From Jejuia sp049889775 (GTDB lineage Bacteria > Bacteroidota > Bacteroidia > Flavobacteriales > Flavobacteriaceae), in assembly GCA_049889775.1 (NCBI GenBank), contig JBMHCT010000015.1, forward strand, positions 1 to 64,000: DNA of 64,000 nt, given 5' to 3'. This document shows positions 8,394-16,422 of the stretch, one piece after another. Position 1 is the stretch's first letter. The number at the start of each line of letters is the position of its first letter. Under the pieces are notes generated by a model. That model saw only the letters and a list, made by a program, of their open reading frames with translations, was not told the origin of the DNA and made no database searches. The translations under genes and the position numbers were made by a program.

Positions 8394-10638
8394 GAAATTT
8401 ATCGCCGATTCACGAGCAAGAGAGCATGCAAGTGATTCAATGTCTATTGAAGAGGCAATGTTCAGCGTTTTTACAGAAACTGTTTCTGCTTCTGAGGTTT
8501 TGCCAAATATTTTTTACCAAAAGTATAGCTCTACTCTAAAAAATAGACCTTATGAAATCTGGGGGCTTCAAAAGTCTCTTCAAGATGATATTCTCGAATA
8601 CAGTGTGTTTATCTGTGACTTTAATTTTTCCGAGGAAATTAGCAATGCACTGAAAAACAATATTGAATCAAGCATTAAAAGGGTTTCAAATTTTTTGGAG
8701 TTCACATTGAGCAAGTCACTTCGAAATAGCATTAATGACTTTCACGATATCCGATATACTGTTACTGATATAATCGATTGTGATGAGAAATATGGTATAG
8801 CGTCGCTTAACATATACTACTTAACGAATAAACAAATAAAAAACATCGATAATCTCGCATCCCAAGTGGGATTTAAAGGAGTCGAACATATCGCAAGGAT
8901 TCACTATTGGGATTTAACAAGATGGGGAGAGGTTGTTTCTAGTAAGACCAAAAGAGAACCAATTTCTTTCAATTTTAGAGATCTTTCTTATAAGGTTAGA
9001 CTTATTTCACTCGAAAATCAAACCAAAAATATCAAGACGCATATAGGTATTATTCCAACGCAATTACTTTATGACCTCTATTCAATATATAATGTTCGTT
9101 TACTTGAAAACAACGTCAGGGTTCACCTACAGAGAAAAAACAACTCAGATATGGGGAAATCTCTTATTAATGAACCAGAAATGTTTGTAAGCTATAATAA
9201 TGGTTTAAGCGCTACATGTAAAGAACTTATCAAAGATGAAGATGGAAATGCCCTTTACATAAATGATTTACAAATTGTTAATGGAGGGCAAACAACAGCT
9301 ACTATTTATTACACCAAAACAAATAGAAAAACTAAGGATATTTGTGATTTATCCAAGAGTTTTGTTCAAATCAAAATAACCGAAGTCCCAAGAAAAGCAG
9401 ATCATGAAGAACTAGTTCCTAAGGTTTCTCAATACTCGAATACACAGAATGCTGTAAAGAAGAGTGACTTTTATGCAACAGACCCGAAGTTGATATTCAC
9501 CGAAAAATATACAAAGCAGAATTTCGTTCGCCCTTCGGAGTCGAAACAAAATGTTTTTTACTATTTCGAGAGAATGAGCGGTCAATACAATGAGGAACTC
9601 AAGAGACAAGGGAATCCAGGAACCCGTGCAAGGAAAGAATTTGAAATAAAGTACCCGAAAAACCTAAGATTTGACAAGTTAGACCTAGCACGATGGGCAA
9701 ATATTTTGGACGATTTACCCCATTTTGCGAACACCGGTAAAGAAAAGTCTTTTGATGTTTTTATCAAACGAACTATCGGATATAAACCAACCCCTTTCTG
9801 GATTGAATCCGTTATAGGCTGCGGGGAAGTTTTTAAATATACTCGTAAGCTTTATGGCTACTCTAATAGAAAGGCTTCACCATTGTTCTTAGGCGACGGA
9901 ACTGATGTTACCCTTGGGCAATCTGTATCCATTTTTGTAGTTAGTTATTTAAATTTTCTCTCCGAAGGATTGTTTAGCTTTCATAAGGTATATGATTACC
10001 GTTTCAATGTGGAAGAGCTTGAGCCATTATTAAGAAAGCTGATGATAGCTATTTACCATGAAATTTTAAAAAAGGGAGGAGCTTCTGCCCAAGAGCAAAG
10101 CAAAACTGAGGCAATGTGGGTACACCTTAAGCAAAATTTAAAATTAGATAAGTCAATTGTAAAAGATTATCTGATCTCACCCTCTGAAAAGAAAAGATTA
10201 AGTGAAGTAAAACAAGATAGTCAAGTTGAATTCTTTAAGCTCGCCGGAGATTTTCTTCAAAATGGTGCAAGAACAGTGGTTGCTCTGAGTGATTTCGTAA
10301 AAACTACTAACGAAATCGAGTACTCGGAAAAGAAAGTATTTGAAAGAATTTACAAGCGAATAGAGAATCTTCAAATGAATCTGAAGCTGTCAGATTTAGA
10401 AAAAATCAATGAACTTATTCAGAAGGTGAACGATATCGGCTTTAATAAAGTAAAAAAAGAAAGTATCCTACAAGCTTACTCAGACTTCGATATTTTATCG
10501 AAACTCAAAGACATTGAAAAACTGATAGAAACTGATGAAGAAGATCTACCCAAAGAAGTGAAAGATCTGATTGAAAGTTATAAAATTGCCCGAGAAATGA
10601 CAGGAGCTAACTTGATTGCCTTGAACAAGTATCTTTAA
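8368..10638 (+). CDS. AIPR-family protein (defence operon gene 4)
   Basis: The 756-residue product carries the AIPR (PF10592) hallmark blocks: YNNGLSATCKEL near 275, LQIVNGGQTTATIYY near 300 and YSNTQNAVKKSDF near 353. AIPR was named after abortive-infection phage-resistance proteins. Its exact biochemistry is not settled as far as I know; it is commonly coupled to restriction-like loci. The C-terminal third is helical and highly charged, possibly a protein-interaction region. The gene overlaps the nuclease gene by 26 bases. Its stop is shared tail-to-tail with the methyltransferase gene on the other strand (4-base overlap), leaving no space for a terminator between them. Confidence 0.85.
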   Translation: MEKNQKWLKKFIADSRAREHASDSMSIEEAMFSVFTETVSASEVLPNIFYQKYSSTLKNRPYEIWGLQKSLQDDILEYSVFICDFNFSEEISNALKNNIESSIKRVSNFLEFTLSKSLRNSINDFHDIRYTVTDIIDCDEKYGIASLNIYYLTNKQIKNIDNLASQVGFKGVEHIARIHYWDLTRWGEVVSSKTKREPISFNFRDLSYKVRLISLENQTKNIKTHIGIIPTQLLYDLYSIYNVRLLENNVRVHLQRKNNSDMGKSLINEPEMFVSYNNGLSATCKELIKDEDGNALYINDLQIVNGGQTTATIYYTKTNRKTKDICDLSKSFVQIKITEVPRKADHEELVPKVSQYSNTQNAVKKSDFYATDPKLIFTEKYTKQNFVRPSESKQNVFYYFERMSGQYNEELKRQGNPGTRARKEFEIKYPKNLRFDKLDLARWANILDDLPHFANTGKEKSFDVFIKRTIGYKPTPFWIESVIGCGEVFKYTRKLYGYSNRKASPLFLGDGTDVTLGQSVSIFVVSYLNFLSEGLFSFHKVYDYRFNVEELEPLLRKLMIAIYHEILKKGGASAQEQSKTEAMWVHLKQNLKLDKSIVKDYLISPSEKKRLSEVKQDSQVEFFKLAGDFLQNGARTVVALSDFVKTTNEIEYSEKKVFERIYKRIENLQMNLKLSDLEKINELIQKVNDIGFNKVKKESILQAYSDFDILSKLKDIEKLIETDEEDLPKEVKDLIESYKIAREMTGANLIALNKYL

Positions 10639-11303
10639 ACAGCAATTCTAGCTTTAGATTCTATCTGATAAGAAAATTGTTCGGCAATAGCCTTTGCAAT
10701 TCCAGGAAATGTTTTGCTTCGAAGATGTCCCGCATTCTTACCACGCGCATCGTTGTACCATTTAGGCATTCTTTTCCCGCTAGAAAACGTAATATATTCT
10801 CCCGGATCAACGTGCGTGATTTTAGCAAAAGGATCATCTAGTTCCATCTGATCTCCCTCTTTATAATGCTTTAAAGGCTCTAAGTTTTTAAGCCATAGGC
10901 ATGTCTTTTTTGAGAAAGAGTCACCAAAGTAATAAGGTTGTATTATCTGATCTGGTTTCCTGTAAATAGTACTCATTATACCTACAGGGTTTTCAATGGC
11001 GATAAATTCAATTGGTGCTTGGGCAACTTTCATGAAAAAATCTATACCCTCTTGCTGACGACCATCAGCTTGTTTCTCTTTAAAATGTCTTGCCCCGCTA
11101 ACAGCCAAGTGTGTACACGGTGGAAAAGCCACCATTAAATCCCAATCACCGGAATACATCACCTCAAGAAGGTCATCTTGGATATGCCATTCCGGATTAT
11201 CTCCACTAGTTGGCAGTATATCGCAGCTGTAGGCCTCATGACCTAACCTCCTGAATTCTTTACAGACAGCCTGAGATTCTTCGCATGCAAGGAGTACTTT
11301 CAT
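10635..11303 (-). CDS. Compact cytosine-C5 DNA methyltransferase-like protein
   Basis: The product has 222 residues starting at the ATG at 11303; an upstream in-frame ATG would add 24 unrelated residues. Motifs of the C5 methyltransferase fold in order: N-terminal SAM-binding strand KVLLACEESQ (with a downstream acidic SCDIL), the catalytic loop FPPC at 60-63, ENPVG at 104-108 (motif VI), KKTCLWL at 132-138 (motif VIII), and RSKTFPGIAKAIAEQ near the end (motif X-like). It is much shorter than typical C5 enzymes (usually above 300 residues), leaving little room for a target-recognition domain. Such short forms are also seen in phages. Placed tail-to-tail against the ATPase-nuclease operon, it is the best candidate for the self-protecting modification enzyme. 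That pairing is inference. Confidence 0.75.
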   Translation of the reverse strand: MKVLLACEESQAVCKEFRRLGHEAYSCDILPTSGDNPEWHIQDDLLEVMYSGDWDLMVAFPPCTHLAVSGARHFKEKQADGRQQEGIDFFMKVAQAPIEFIAIENPVGIMSTIYRKPDQIIQPYYFGDSFSKKTCLWLKNLEPLKHYKEGDQMELDDPFAKITHVDPGEYITFSSGKRMPKWYNDARGKNAGHLRSKTFPGIAKAIAEQFSYQIESKARIAV

Positions 11304-11405
11304 ACCTTTAAATATAGTAGAAATCGATCCCCAAAAAGATTTCAATCCGAACTGAATTGAACAAGAAATCAACAATTCTTAATGATCACGAAAAAACATT
11401 CGTTA

Positions 11406-12872
11406 TCATCTAAATTCAGGCGTAACTCCAAAAAACTTAACGGATAAACTATTACACGCTGTTATAACGGCCACTCGGCACCTTTGTGGGACGTAAATAG
11501 CATCGTGGACTACAAAGTAGTTGAATGGCTCAAGCTCCTTTAGAGCTACTGGTAATAGCTCGTGGAAGAACTTTGATTCAGTGTGTTGTAGTAGTAATGC
11601 TAAGTCTCTTGACTTCTTCTTCTCCTTGCTTTGGTATGCACAGATACGGCAAAACTCATATATAGTGTAGTATGTTTTCTTAAAATCACCTAAGTACTCT
11701 GAGTTGATGGAAAGCTGTCCTTGTATACCGTAGTTCTCTTTGTTGTAGTAGTTAAAGAATATATCCTTGAAGAACTGCCTCTTGGCTTGGTCACGTTTTT
11801 CACCTACAAGTGTTTTTGAACCAGAGATTCGTGCAGAACTGTGTACCAAGTAAACCTCATCACCAACTTGCATATAAGCATTCTGAGAGATGTTCTCTGG
11901 GTTGGCATCTTCGTATATGTCATCAAAGAATACAGCGCTTACAAACGCTCTAAAGTCGGAAGGGTATAACCCCTCTTCCAGTACATTAATTGGCTGGTCA
12001 AGTAGCGGTATAATCTGTTCGATTAGCTTTTCTGATGCTATTGCTTGTTTACCAACCTTGAAGGTGATTAGCTTGTGCTTTAGGGCAACCGCTATCACCT
12101 TACATAAAAATACTGCTTGTGAGCTTCTTAGGTCTACCTCAACATAAGGCTGTCCTTCGTCATCAACCACAGCTTTACGGAACTCTTTAGGACAGTTTAC
12201 AAATGGGTGATACACTCTACCGCTTATGTAACGTACTCTGGCATCCAATAAGTCCTTAGCTTCTTTAAGCTGAAGTATTTCCTCTTTATGCCTTTTAGCA
12301 TTTGTTATAGCCAGTTTCTTGTTTGGCTTATCTGATGTTTTTATGTCAATGATACGTTGCTCGTAAAGCTCTTCTAAGGCTGAGGTGTCTATGTTTAGGT
12401 GCAACAGCATATCTGCTTCTGATTCAATGAAGCGGTATTGTTTAATCTGTCTGCTTAGCGTTTCTCTTTGCCACTCGTTGATTCGATTTATAAGGGTATT
12501 TTTGGTTATGTAGACCTCTGTGTATTCATCTCCAATTATCTCTTGGATGATGTCTTTGTTAAAGCCATATTCCTTACTGAAGTTCAAGTCTGTGGAGTAG
12601 CTGTCATTAACCTCTATTACTCCATCAACTCGTAAGGGGAATATAACTTGCTTAGTATACCGCAGTGTATAAAGGAAGCTTAGATATTCAGATGTAATTG
12701 GCTTTTTTAGGTAGTAGTCTCCATCTGGATAGTTGCTAAGTATATGATTGGTTAAGATTGAAAGGAAGTGAGCAATCTTGTATTTAGAAGCAATACCGCT
12801 TGAATCTGTATCAACATAATCAACTAAGCTATTAGGTAAAATACATCTAAACCTATTTACCTTCCTACCCAT
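11406..12872 (-). CDS. Divergent family A DNA polymerase-like protein
   Basis: The product has 488 residues. The C-terminal half contains, in the correct order and spacing for a family A polymerase palm and fingers, motif A (YVEVDLRSSQAVFL, D247), motif B (KRDQAKRQFF, R360 to K364, comparable with the R-D-x-A-K finger helix of T7/Pol I), a helix with LLLQHTESKFFHELL near 427-441, and motif C (VVHDAIYV, H456-D457). I see no 3'-5' or 5'-3' exonuclease motifs; the N-terminal 240 residues are helical and unrecognised. Likely role: DNA synthesis during replication or repair of a mobile element, or a defence-associated polymerase. Family assignment rests on motif reading only. It is preceded by a 460-base non-coding region with direct repeats. 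Confidence 0.5.
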   Translation of the reverse strand: MGRKVNRFRCILPNSLVDYVDTDSSGIASKYKIAHFLSILTNHILSNYPDGDYYLKKPITSEYLSFLYTLRYTKQVIFPLRVDGVIEVNDSYSTDLNFSKEYGFNKDIIQEIIGDEYTEVYITKNTLINRINEWQRETLSRQIKQYRFIESEADMLLHLNIDTSALEELYEQRIIDIKTSDKPNKKLAITNAKRHKEEILQLKEAKDLLDARVRYISGRVYHPFVNCPKEFRKAVVDDEGQPYVEVDLRSSQAVFLCKVIAVALKHKLITFKVGKQAIASEKLIEQIIPLLDQPINVLEEGLYPSDFRAFVSAVFFDDIYEDANPENISQNAYMQVGDEVYLVHSSARISGSKTLVGEKRDQAKRQFFKDIFFNYYNKENYGIQGQLSINSEYLGDFKKTYYTIYEFCRICAYQSKEKKKSRDLALLLQHTESKFFHELLPVALKELEPFNYFVVHDAIYVPQRCRVAVITACNSLSVKFFGVTPEFR

Positions 12873-13153
12873 CCTATTAGCTCCCTATATATGTTATGCA
12901 TTTTGTACCCTTTGAAGGTAGAACACAATGTTTATTGAGGCAAGTACTACAGATTTATGGAACAATCACTCCCCTATCTATCTCATATCTGACACATACA
13001 TAGGATAGGGTACACACTAACTGTGAAAACTATTGAGTAACACAGAGGGATGGGATACTATACATATGCAGTCAGATGGGACAGAATACCGAAACAGATT
13101 CTAAAAGGTATGGGGTCAATTGTTTTGTATTGGTGCAGAATATTTTGAAATTT

Positions 13154-13199
13154 AGTGACAGAAAGAGTGACACATTGAGAGCAGAAAGTGACACATTGA
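13154..13199 (+). repeat. Iteron-like direct repeats
   Basis: AGTGACACATTGA occurs at 13166-13178 and again, perfectly, at 13187-13199. The start-to-start distance is 21 bases, two helical turns. A shorter copy, AGTGACA, lies at 13154-13160. Repeats on the same DNA face upstream of a replication-type gene suggest protein-binding sites (operator or iterons). No AT-rich origin or DnaA boxes were identified with confidence. Confidence 0.45.
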
Positions 13200-13267
13200 A
13201 CTTTTGATTCTGTATACCTTGTTGTACCTTTCCACTGAATATTAACCAGTCACTATGGTTATAGGAG

Positions 13268-13295
13268 ATACCTTAACACAGGAGCAGTAAGGTAT
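13268..13295. repeat. Inverted repeat ATACCTTA/TAAGGTAT
   Basis: ATACCTTA (13268-13275) and its reverse complement TAAGGTAT (13288-13295) are separated by 12 bases. It lies immediately next to the tRNA terminator, at the expected border of an element integrated at the tRNA 3' end. It could be a regulator or recombinase binding site, or simply a hairpin. Confidence 0.4.
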
Positions 13296-13299
13296 AAGC

Positions 13300-13333
13300 A
13301 AAAAGCACCTGCTATTGCTAACAGGTGCTTTTT
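13300..13333 (-). terminator. Terminator of tRNA-Ala (also works from the other side)
   Basis: A 12-bp stem, AAAAAGCACCTG / CAGGTGCTTTTT, with a 10-base loop lies 3 bases beyond the tRNA 3' end on the minus strand. Being A-rich on one side and T-rich on the other, it can terminate in both directions. Its proximity to the tRNA supports it as the native terminator. Confidence 0.75.
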
Positions 13334-13336
13334 GAG

Positions 13337-13410
13337 TGGAGAAGATCGGATTCGAACCGACGACCTCTTGACTGCCAGTCAAGCGCTCTAGCCAACTGAG
13401 CTACATCCCC
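13337..13410 (-). tRNA. tRNA-Ala (anticodon GGC)
   Basis: The 74-nt cloverleaf on the minus strand starts GGGGATGTAGCTCAGTTGG. The anticodon loop is CTGGCAG with anticodon GGC, the T-loop is TTCGAAT and the discriminator base is A; no CCA is encoded. The acceptor stem contains the G3-U70 pair that specifies alanine, plus one T-T mismatch at 6-67. The accessory island begins directly beyond its 3' end, the typical target of tyrosine recombinases. Confidence 0.95.
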
Positions 13411-13490
13411 TTTTTATTGAACCATGCAAATGTATACATTTAACAGCAAATACTTGCCTCTAAAATATTGAATTAACCACTACAATAGCA

Positions 13491-14285
13491 TTACTTCAAC
13501 CCACTCAATACCAACACAGGAATAGAACTATGGAAATCTTTCTTTAAAATAGTATTCTTTTCCCATTTCTTCGCAAAAAAACCTCTTTTGCGCCTAACGA
13601 CACATAACATATTTGGATTGTGAGATTGAAAATGCTCTAAAACACCTTGAAATGTAGTGGCATTTTCTGTTTCAGTGGTATTTCTAACAATGGAGTTTAA
13701 ATTAGCATCAACATTAAAATCACCATTTTTATGGTAAGGCGTTTTTACCAATAGTAGGTCAATTTTAGCGGTAAACTTGTCCTGTATATCCTTAAGTGGC
13801 TGTAAAGCGTTATTCTTTTTAATAATGGCAGATTTTATAGCCATTAAAATAGTTGAAGGCGAAGAAAACTTATAGTTTTCAGGAACTATTAAAGCAGGTA
13901 CTTCCATTTGCTTTATAATTTTACCCGAAGTCTTCCCAAGATATACCTCATCTTTTATGGAAGTGGTTCGCGGTTCTATCAACACCAAGTCAACGTCAGC
14001 AGCTTTACAGGCCAACTCTAAAGTATCAATTAAATCGCCTTTTAAAGTTCTAGCAATAACATCAACACCTTTGGTATCAACCTTTGAAACCAAATCTTTC
14101 AAAAAAGACATACTTTCTCGCTCAATAATATGATCAACTTTTATCATGGTGCCTGCTTTAGTAAACACATTGTATACCTGTATTAAAAACACTTTAGCTC
14201 CAAAGTGTTTAGCAAAATCAATAGCATACTGCAAGTGACTTACAGCGTTTTTAGAAGAGCCAACAGGAACAAGAATATTTTTCAT
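13491..14285 (-). CDS. Universal stress protein (tandem UspA-like domains)
   Basis: The product has 264 residues. The first UspA fold begins MKNILVPVGSSKNAVSHL and closes with GKTSGKIIKQMEVPALIVPE near 125-144, the glycine-containing ATP-binding loop followed by the terminal strand. The second, more diverged copy runs from about 150 to the end (closing SSIPVLVLSG) and has lost the glycine loop. UspA proteins are cytoplasmic and respond to stress; tandem forms are common in Bacteroidetes. Single gene, transcribed away from the GNAT gene. Confidence 0.88.
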   Translation of the reverse strand: MKNILVPVGSSKNAVSHLQYAIDFAKHFGAKVFLIQVYNVFTKAGTMIKVDHIIERESMSFLKDLVSKVDTKGVDVIARTLKGDLIDTLELACKAADVDLVLIEPRTTSIKDEVYLGKTSGKIIKQMEVPALIVPENYKFSSPSTILMAIKSAIIKKNNALQPLKDIQDKFTAKIDLLLVKTPYHKNGDFNVDANLNSIVRNTTETENATTFQGVLEHFQSHNPNMLCVVRRKRGFFAKKWEKNTILKKDFHSSIPVLVLSGLK

Positions 14286-14344
14286 GACCTAAAAGTTTAG
14301 TCTTAAATTTACGATAAATTTCGAGGCAAAAGTAAAACAATTTC

Positions 14345-14845
14345 ATGATACGAAACGCGACAACCGAGGATGTAGACAAGATTCTTAAGATTACAAAGGC
14401 GTGTGCCAAACATATGATTGGGCTAAACATTTTTCAGTGGAATGAATTTTACCCCAATGCTTCTGCATTTTTAAAAGATATTAAGCGCGACGAATGCTAC
14501 ATTTTGGAAATTGAAAACCGCGTTATCGGATGCATTACGATATCTACTCTAATGGACGAAGAGTATATCCCAATACAATGGTTAACACCAAATGCAAACA
14601 ACATTTACATCCATCGTTTAGCGGTACACCCAAATTATCAAGGTAATGGGTATGCACAACAATTATTAAGTTTTGGGGAGGATTATGCTAGAAATAATAA
14701 CTTTAAATCTGTTCGCTTAGATACGTTTTCACAAAATAAAAGAAACCAAAAGTTTTACGAACTTCGCGGTTATAAAAAACTAGGTGATATTTATTTTCCC
14801 AAACAAAGTGAATATCCATTTCATTGCTATGAATTAGTGCTTTGA
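14345..14845 (+). CDS. GNAT-family N-acetyltransferase
   Basis: The 166-residue product has the acetyl-CoA-binding motif A near 97-117 (IHRLAVHPNYQGNGYAQQLL, containing the Q-G-N-G-Y-A pyrophosphate loop) and the motif B aromatic end near 140-150 (NQKFYELRGYKKLG). The acceptor substrate cannot be deduced. The start at 14345 is preceded by an AT-rich leader. The last bases overlap the MATE transporter start by 4 bases (TTGA), so the two are translationally coupled. Confidence 0.85.
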   Translation: MIRNATTEDVDKILKITKACAKHMIGLNIFQWNEFYPNASAFLKDIKRDECYILEIENRVIGCITISTLMDEEYIPIQWLTPNANNIYIHRLAVHPNYQGNGYAQQLLSFGEDYARNNNFKSVRLDTFSQNKRNQKFYELRGYKKLGDIYFPKQSEYPFHCYELVL

Positions 14846-16176
14846 GTTCAACCATCAGCTTAAAATACATCAACAAATTGGCTATTCCAGCGCTTATCTC
14901 TGGAATATCGGAGCCTATTTTATCTATAACGGATACAGCAATTGTTGGAAATGTTAACGTCAACCCTGTAGAATCTTTGGCTGCCGTTGGTATTGTTGGC
15001 ACATTTTTGTCTATGCTTATTTGGATTTTAGGACAAACCAGAAGTGCAATATCTGCTATAGTTTCACAATATTTAGGTGCTGATAATTTGGATGCGGTTA
15101 AAAATCTACCAGCACAAGCCATTTTTATCGTTACGTCTTTAAGTATCTTAATTATTGCTGCTACTTATCCTTTTGCTACGCAAATCTTCAAACTCTATAA
15201 TGCATCCAGCTTAATTTTAGATTATAGTGTGCTTTATTATAAAATAAGGGTTTTTGGTTTCCCGTTTACTTTGTTTACAATTGCCATTTTCGGAACATTT
15301 AGAGGTTTGCAAAACACTTACCACCCAATGCTCATTGCCATTGTTGGTGCTTTAGCAAACATTATTCTAGATGTAGTTTTGGTATATGGTATTTCTGATT
15401 ATTTAGAACCCATGAATATTGAAGGTGCTGCATATGCAAGTGTTATAGCGCAAGTATTAATGGCTCTTTTGTCTGCCTATTATCTGTTGAAGAAGACCTC
15501 TATTCCACTTATACCAAAATTCCCCTTCAATCCAGAAATAAAACGTTTCTTAATAATGATTTTGAATCTTTTTATTAGAACGTTAGCTCTAAATATCACC
15601 TTATATTTTGCTACAAGATTAGCCACAGGATATGGTAAAAACTATATAGCAGCATATACCATTGCCATTAATTTATGGTTCTTAGGCGCGTTTATAATTG
15701 ACGGTTATGCAGGTGCAGGAAACATCATGTCTGGCAAATTATTTGGTGCTAAAAACTACAAAGATTTGGTGGCTTTAAACATCAAGTTGATAAAAATCGG
15801 ATTGGTTGTAGGTGTAATTCTGGCTATTGTTGGTTTTATAATTTATAAACCTGTTGGATTACTTTTCACTAAAGAACCGGAAGTTTTAGAGCGTTTTTAT
15901 GATGTGTTTTGGATTGTTCTAGTCATGCAACCCATCTGCTCCATTGCTTTTATTTTTGATGGTATTTTCAAAGGTCTGGGTAAGATGAAAACCTTAAGAA
16001 ATGTACTATTAGGTGCAACGTTCATAGTTTTCATACCTATATTGTACAGCTTAGATGTATTCAATTTTAAACTCAAAGGCATTTTTATAGCACTCACCTT
16101 TTGGATGATTGCCAGAGCTTTGCCGCTACTCATTATTTTCAGAAAACAATTTATCCCACTTATCAAAAAGAAGTAA
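14842..16176 (+). CDS. MATE-family efflux transporter
   Basis: The 444-residue product has twelve predicted membrane helices in two related halves. It begins with the typical INKLAIPALISGISEPILSI and DTAIVGN segment of MATE antiporters, which export drugs or metabolites in exchange for Na+ or H+. The start codon is TTG at 14842, overlapping the stop of the acetyltransferase gene (TTGA). I accept it because the N-terminal helix would be lost with any later start. No sequence feature identifies the substrate. Confidence 0.88.
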   Translation: MSSTISLKYINKLAIPALISGISEPILSITDTAIVGNVNVNPVESLAAVGIVGTFLSMLIWILGQTRSAISAIVSQYLGADNLDAVKNLPAQAIFIVTSLSILIIAATYPFATQIFKLYNASSLILDYSVLYYKIRVFGFPFTLFTIAIFGTFRGLQNTYHPMLIAIVGALANIILDVVLVYGISDYLEPMNIEGAAYASVIAQVLMALLSAYYLLKKTSIPLIPKFPFNPEIKRFLIMILNLFIRTLALNITLYFATRLATGYGKNYIAAYTIAINLWFLGAFIIDGYAGAGNIMSGKLFGAKNYKDLVALNIKLIKIGLVVGVILAIVGFIIYKPVGLLFTKEPEVLERFYDVFWIVLVMQPICSIAFIFDGIFKGLGKMKTLRNVLLGATFIVFIPILYSLDVFNFKLKGIFIALTFWMIARALPLLIIFRKQFIPLIKKK

Positions 16177-16185
16177 ATTTATGGC

Positions 16186-16359
16186 ATGTTTTTGATTCTT
16201 TTACAACAAAATCCAGATATTGATGAAAAGATAAACAATGCACCAGACAGTGGTTACGAAATTGGGGTATTCATAGGTTCCATGATTCCGTTTGTTGTGC
16301 TGGTAATTATTGCCTATATGTTGTATTACTACAGTAAAAAACGACATAAGGACAACTAA
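16186..16359 (+). CDS. 57-residue single-span membrane protein
   Basis: ATG at 16186, TAA at 16357-16359, nine bases after the MATE stop. The product starts MFLILLQQNPDIDEKINN, has one strong hydrophobic helix (GSMIPFVVLVIIAYMLYYY, about residues 30-49) and ends in a short basic tail, YSKKRHKDN. The tail points to an N-out, C-in topology. It could be a small accessory subunit or regulator of a membrane protein. Function unknown. Confidence 0.5.
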   Translation: MFLILLQQNPDIDEKINNAPDSGYEIGVFIGSMIPFVVLVIIAYMLYYYSKKRHKDN

Positions 16360-16370
16360 AATCTCCTATT

Positions 16371-16404
16371 TTGTAAATAAAAAGGGAATCAAGTAGTATA
16401 TTTG
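16371..16404 (+). promoter_or_regulatory. Bacteroidetes-type promoter of the queD-like gene
   Basis: The -7 element TATATTTG (16397-16404) fits TAnnTTTG. A TTG at 16371-16373 could be the -33 element, but the 23-base spacing is slightly long. It places the transcript start just before the ATG at 16423 and argues against an upstream TTG start at 16402, which lies inside the promoter. Confidence 0.4.
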
Positions 16405-16422
16405 CCAACCAATATTTTAGAG

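Larger units (their letters stand above)
12873..13299. other. Non-coding region between the polymerase-like gene and tRNA-Ala
   Basis: No convincing reading frame on either strand. It holds three copies of an AGTGACA-type direct repeat (13154-13199), an inverted repeat (13268-13295) and several TACC/GGTA-rich words (CCCTATC near 12973 and GATAGGG near 13007 face each other as an imperfect inverted repeat). It is the upstream control region of the polymerase-like gene and the junction between the island and the tRNA gene. Confidence 0.5.

Noticed and set aside
10635..11375. Longer methylase starting at 11375
   Set aside because: The extra 24 residues precede the conserved SAM-binding strand and have no family match; the ATG at 11303 fits the fold start.
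13154..13199. Possible CRISPR array in the direct-repeat region
   Set aside because: Only two full 13-base repeats and a fragment, spacing 8 bases, no leader and no cas genes in the window.
12873..13299. Plasmid-type or chromosomal replication origin
   Set aside because: Phased repeats and a polymerase-like gene are suggestive, but I saw no DnaA boxes, AT-rich unwinding region or rep gene; the claim stays at the level of binding sites.
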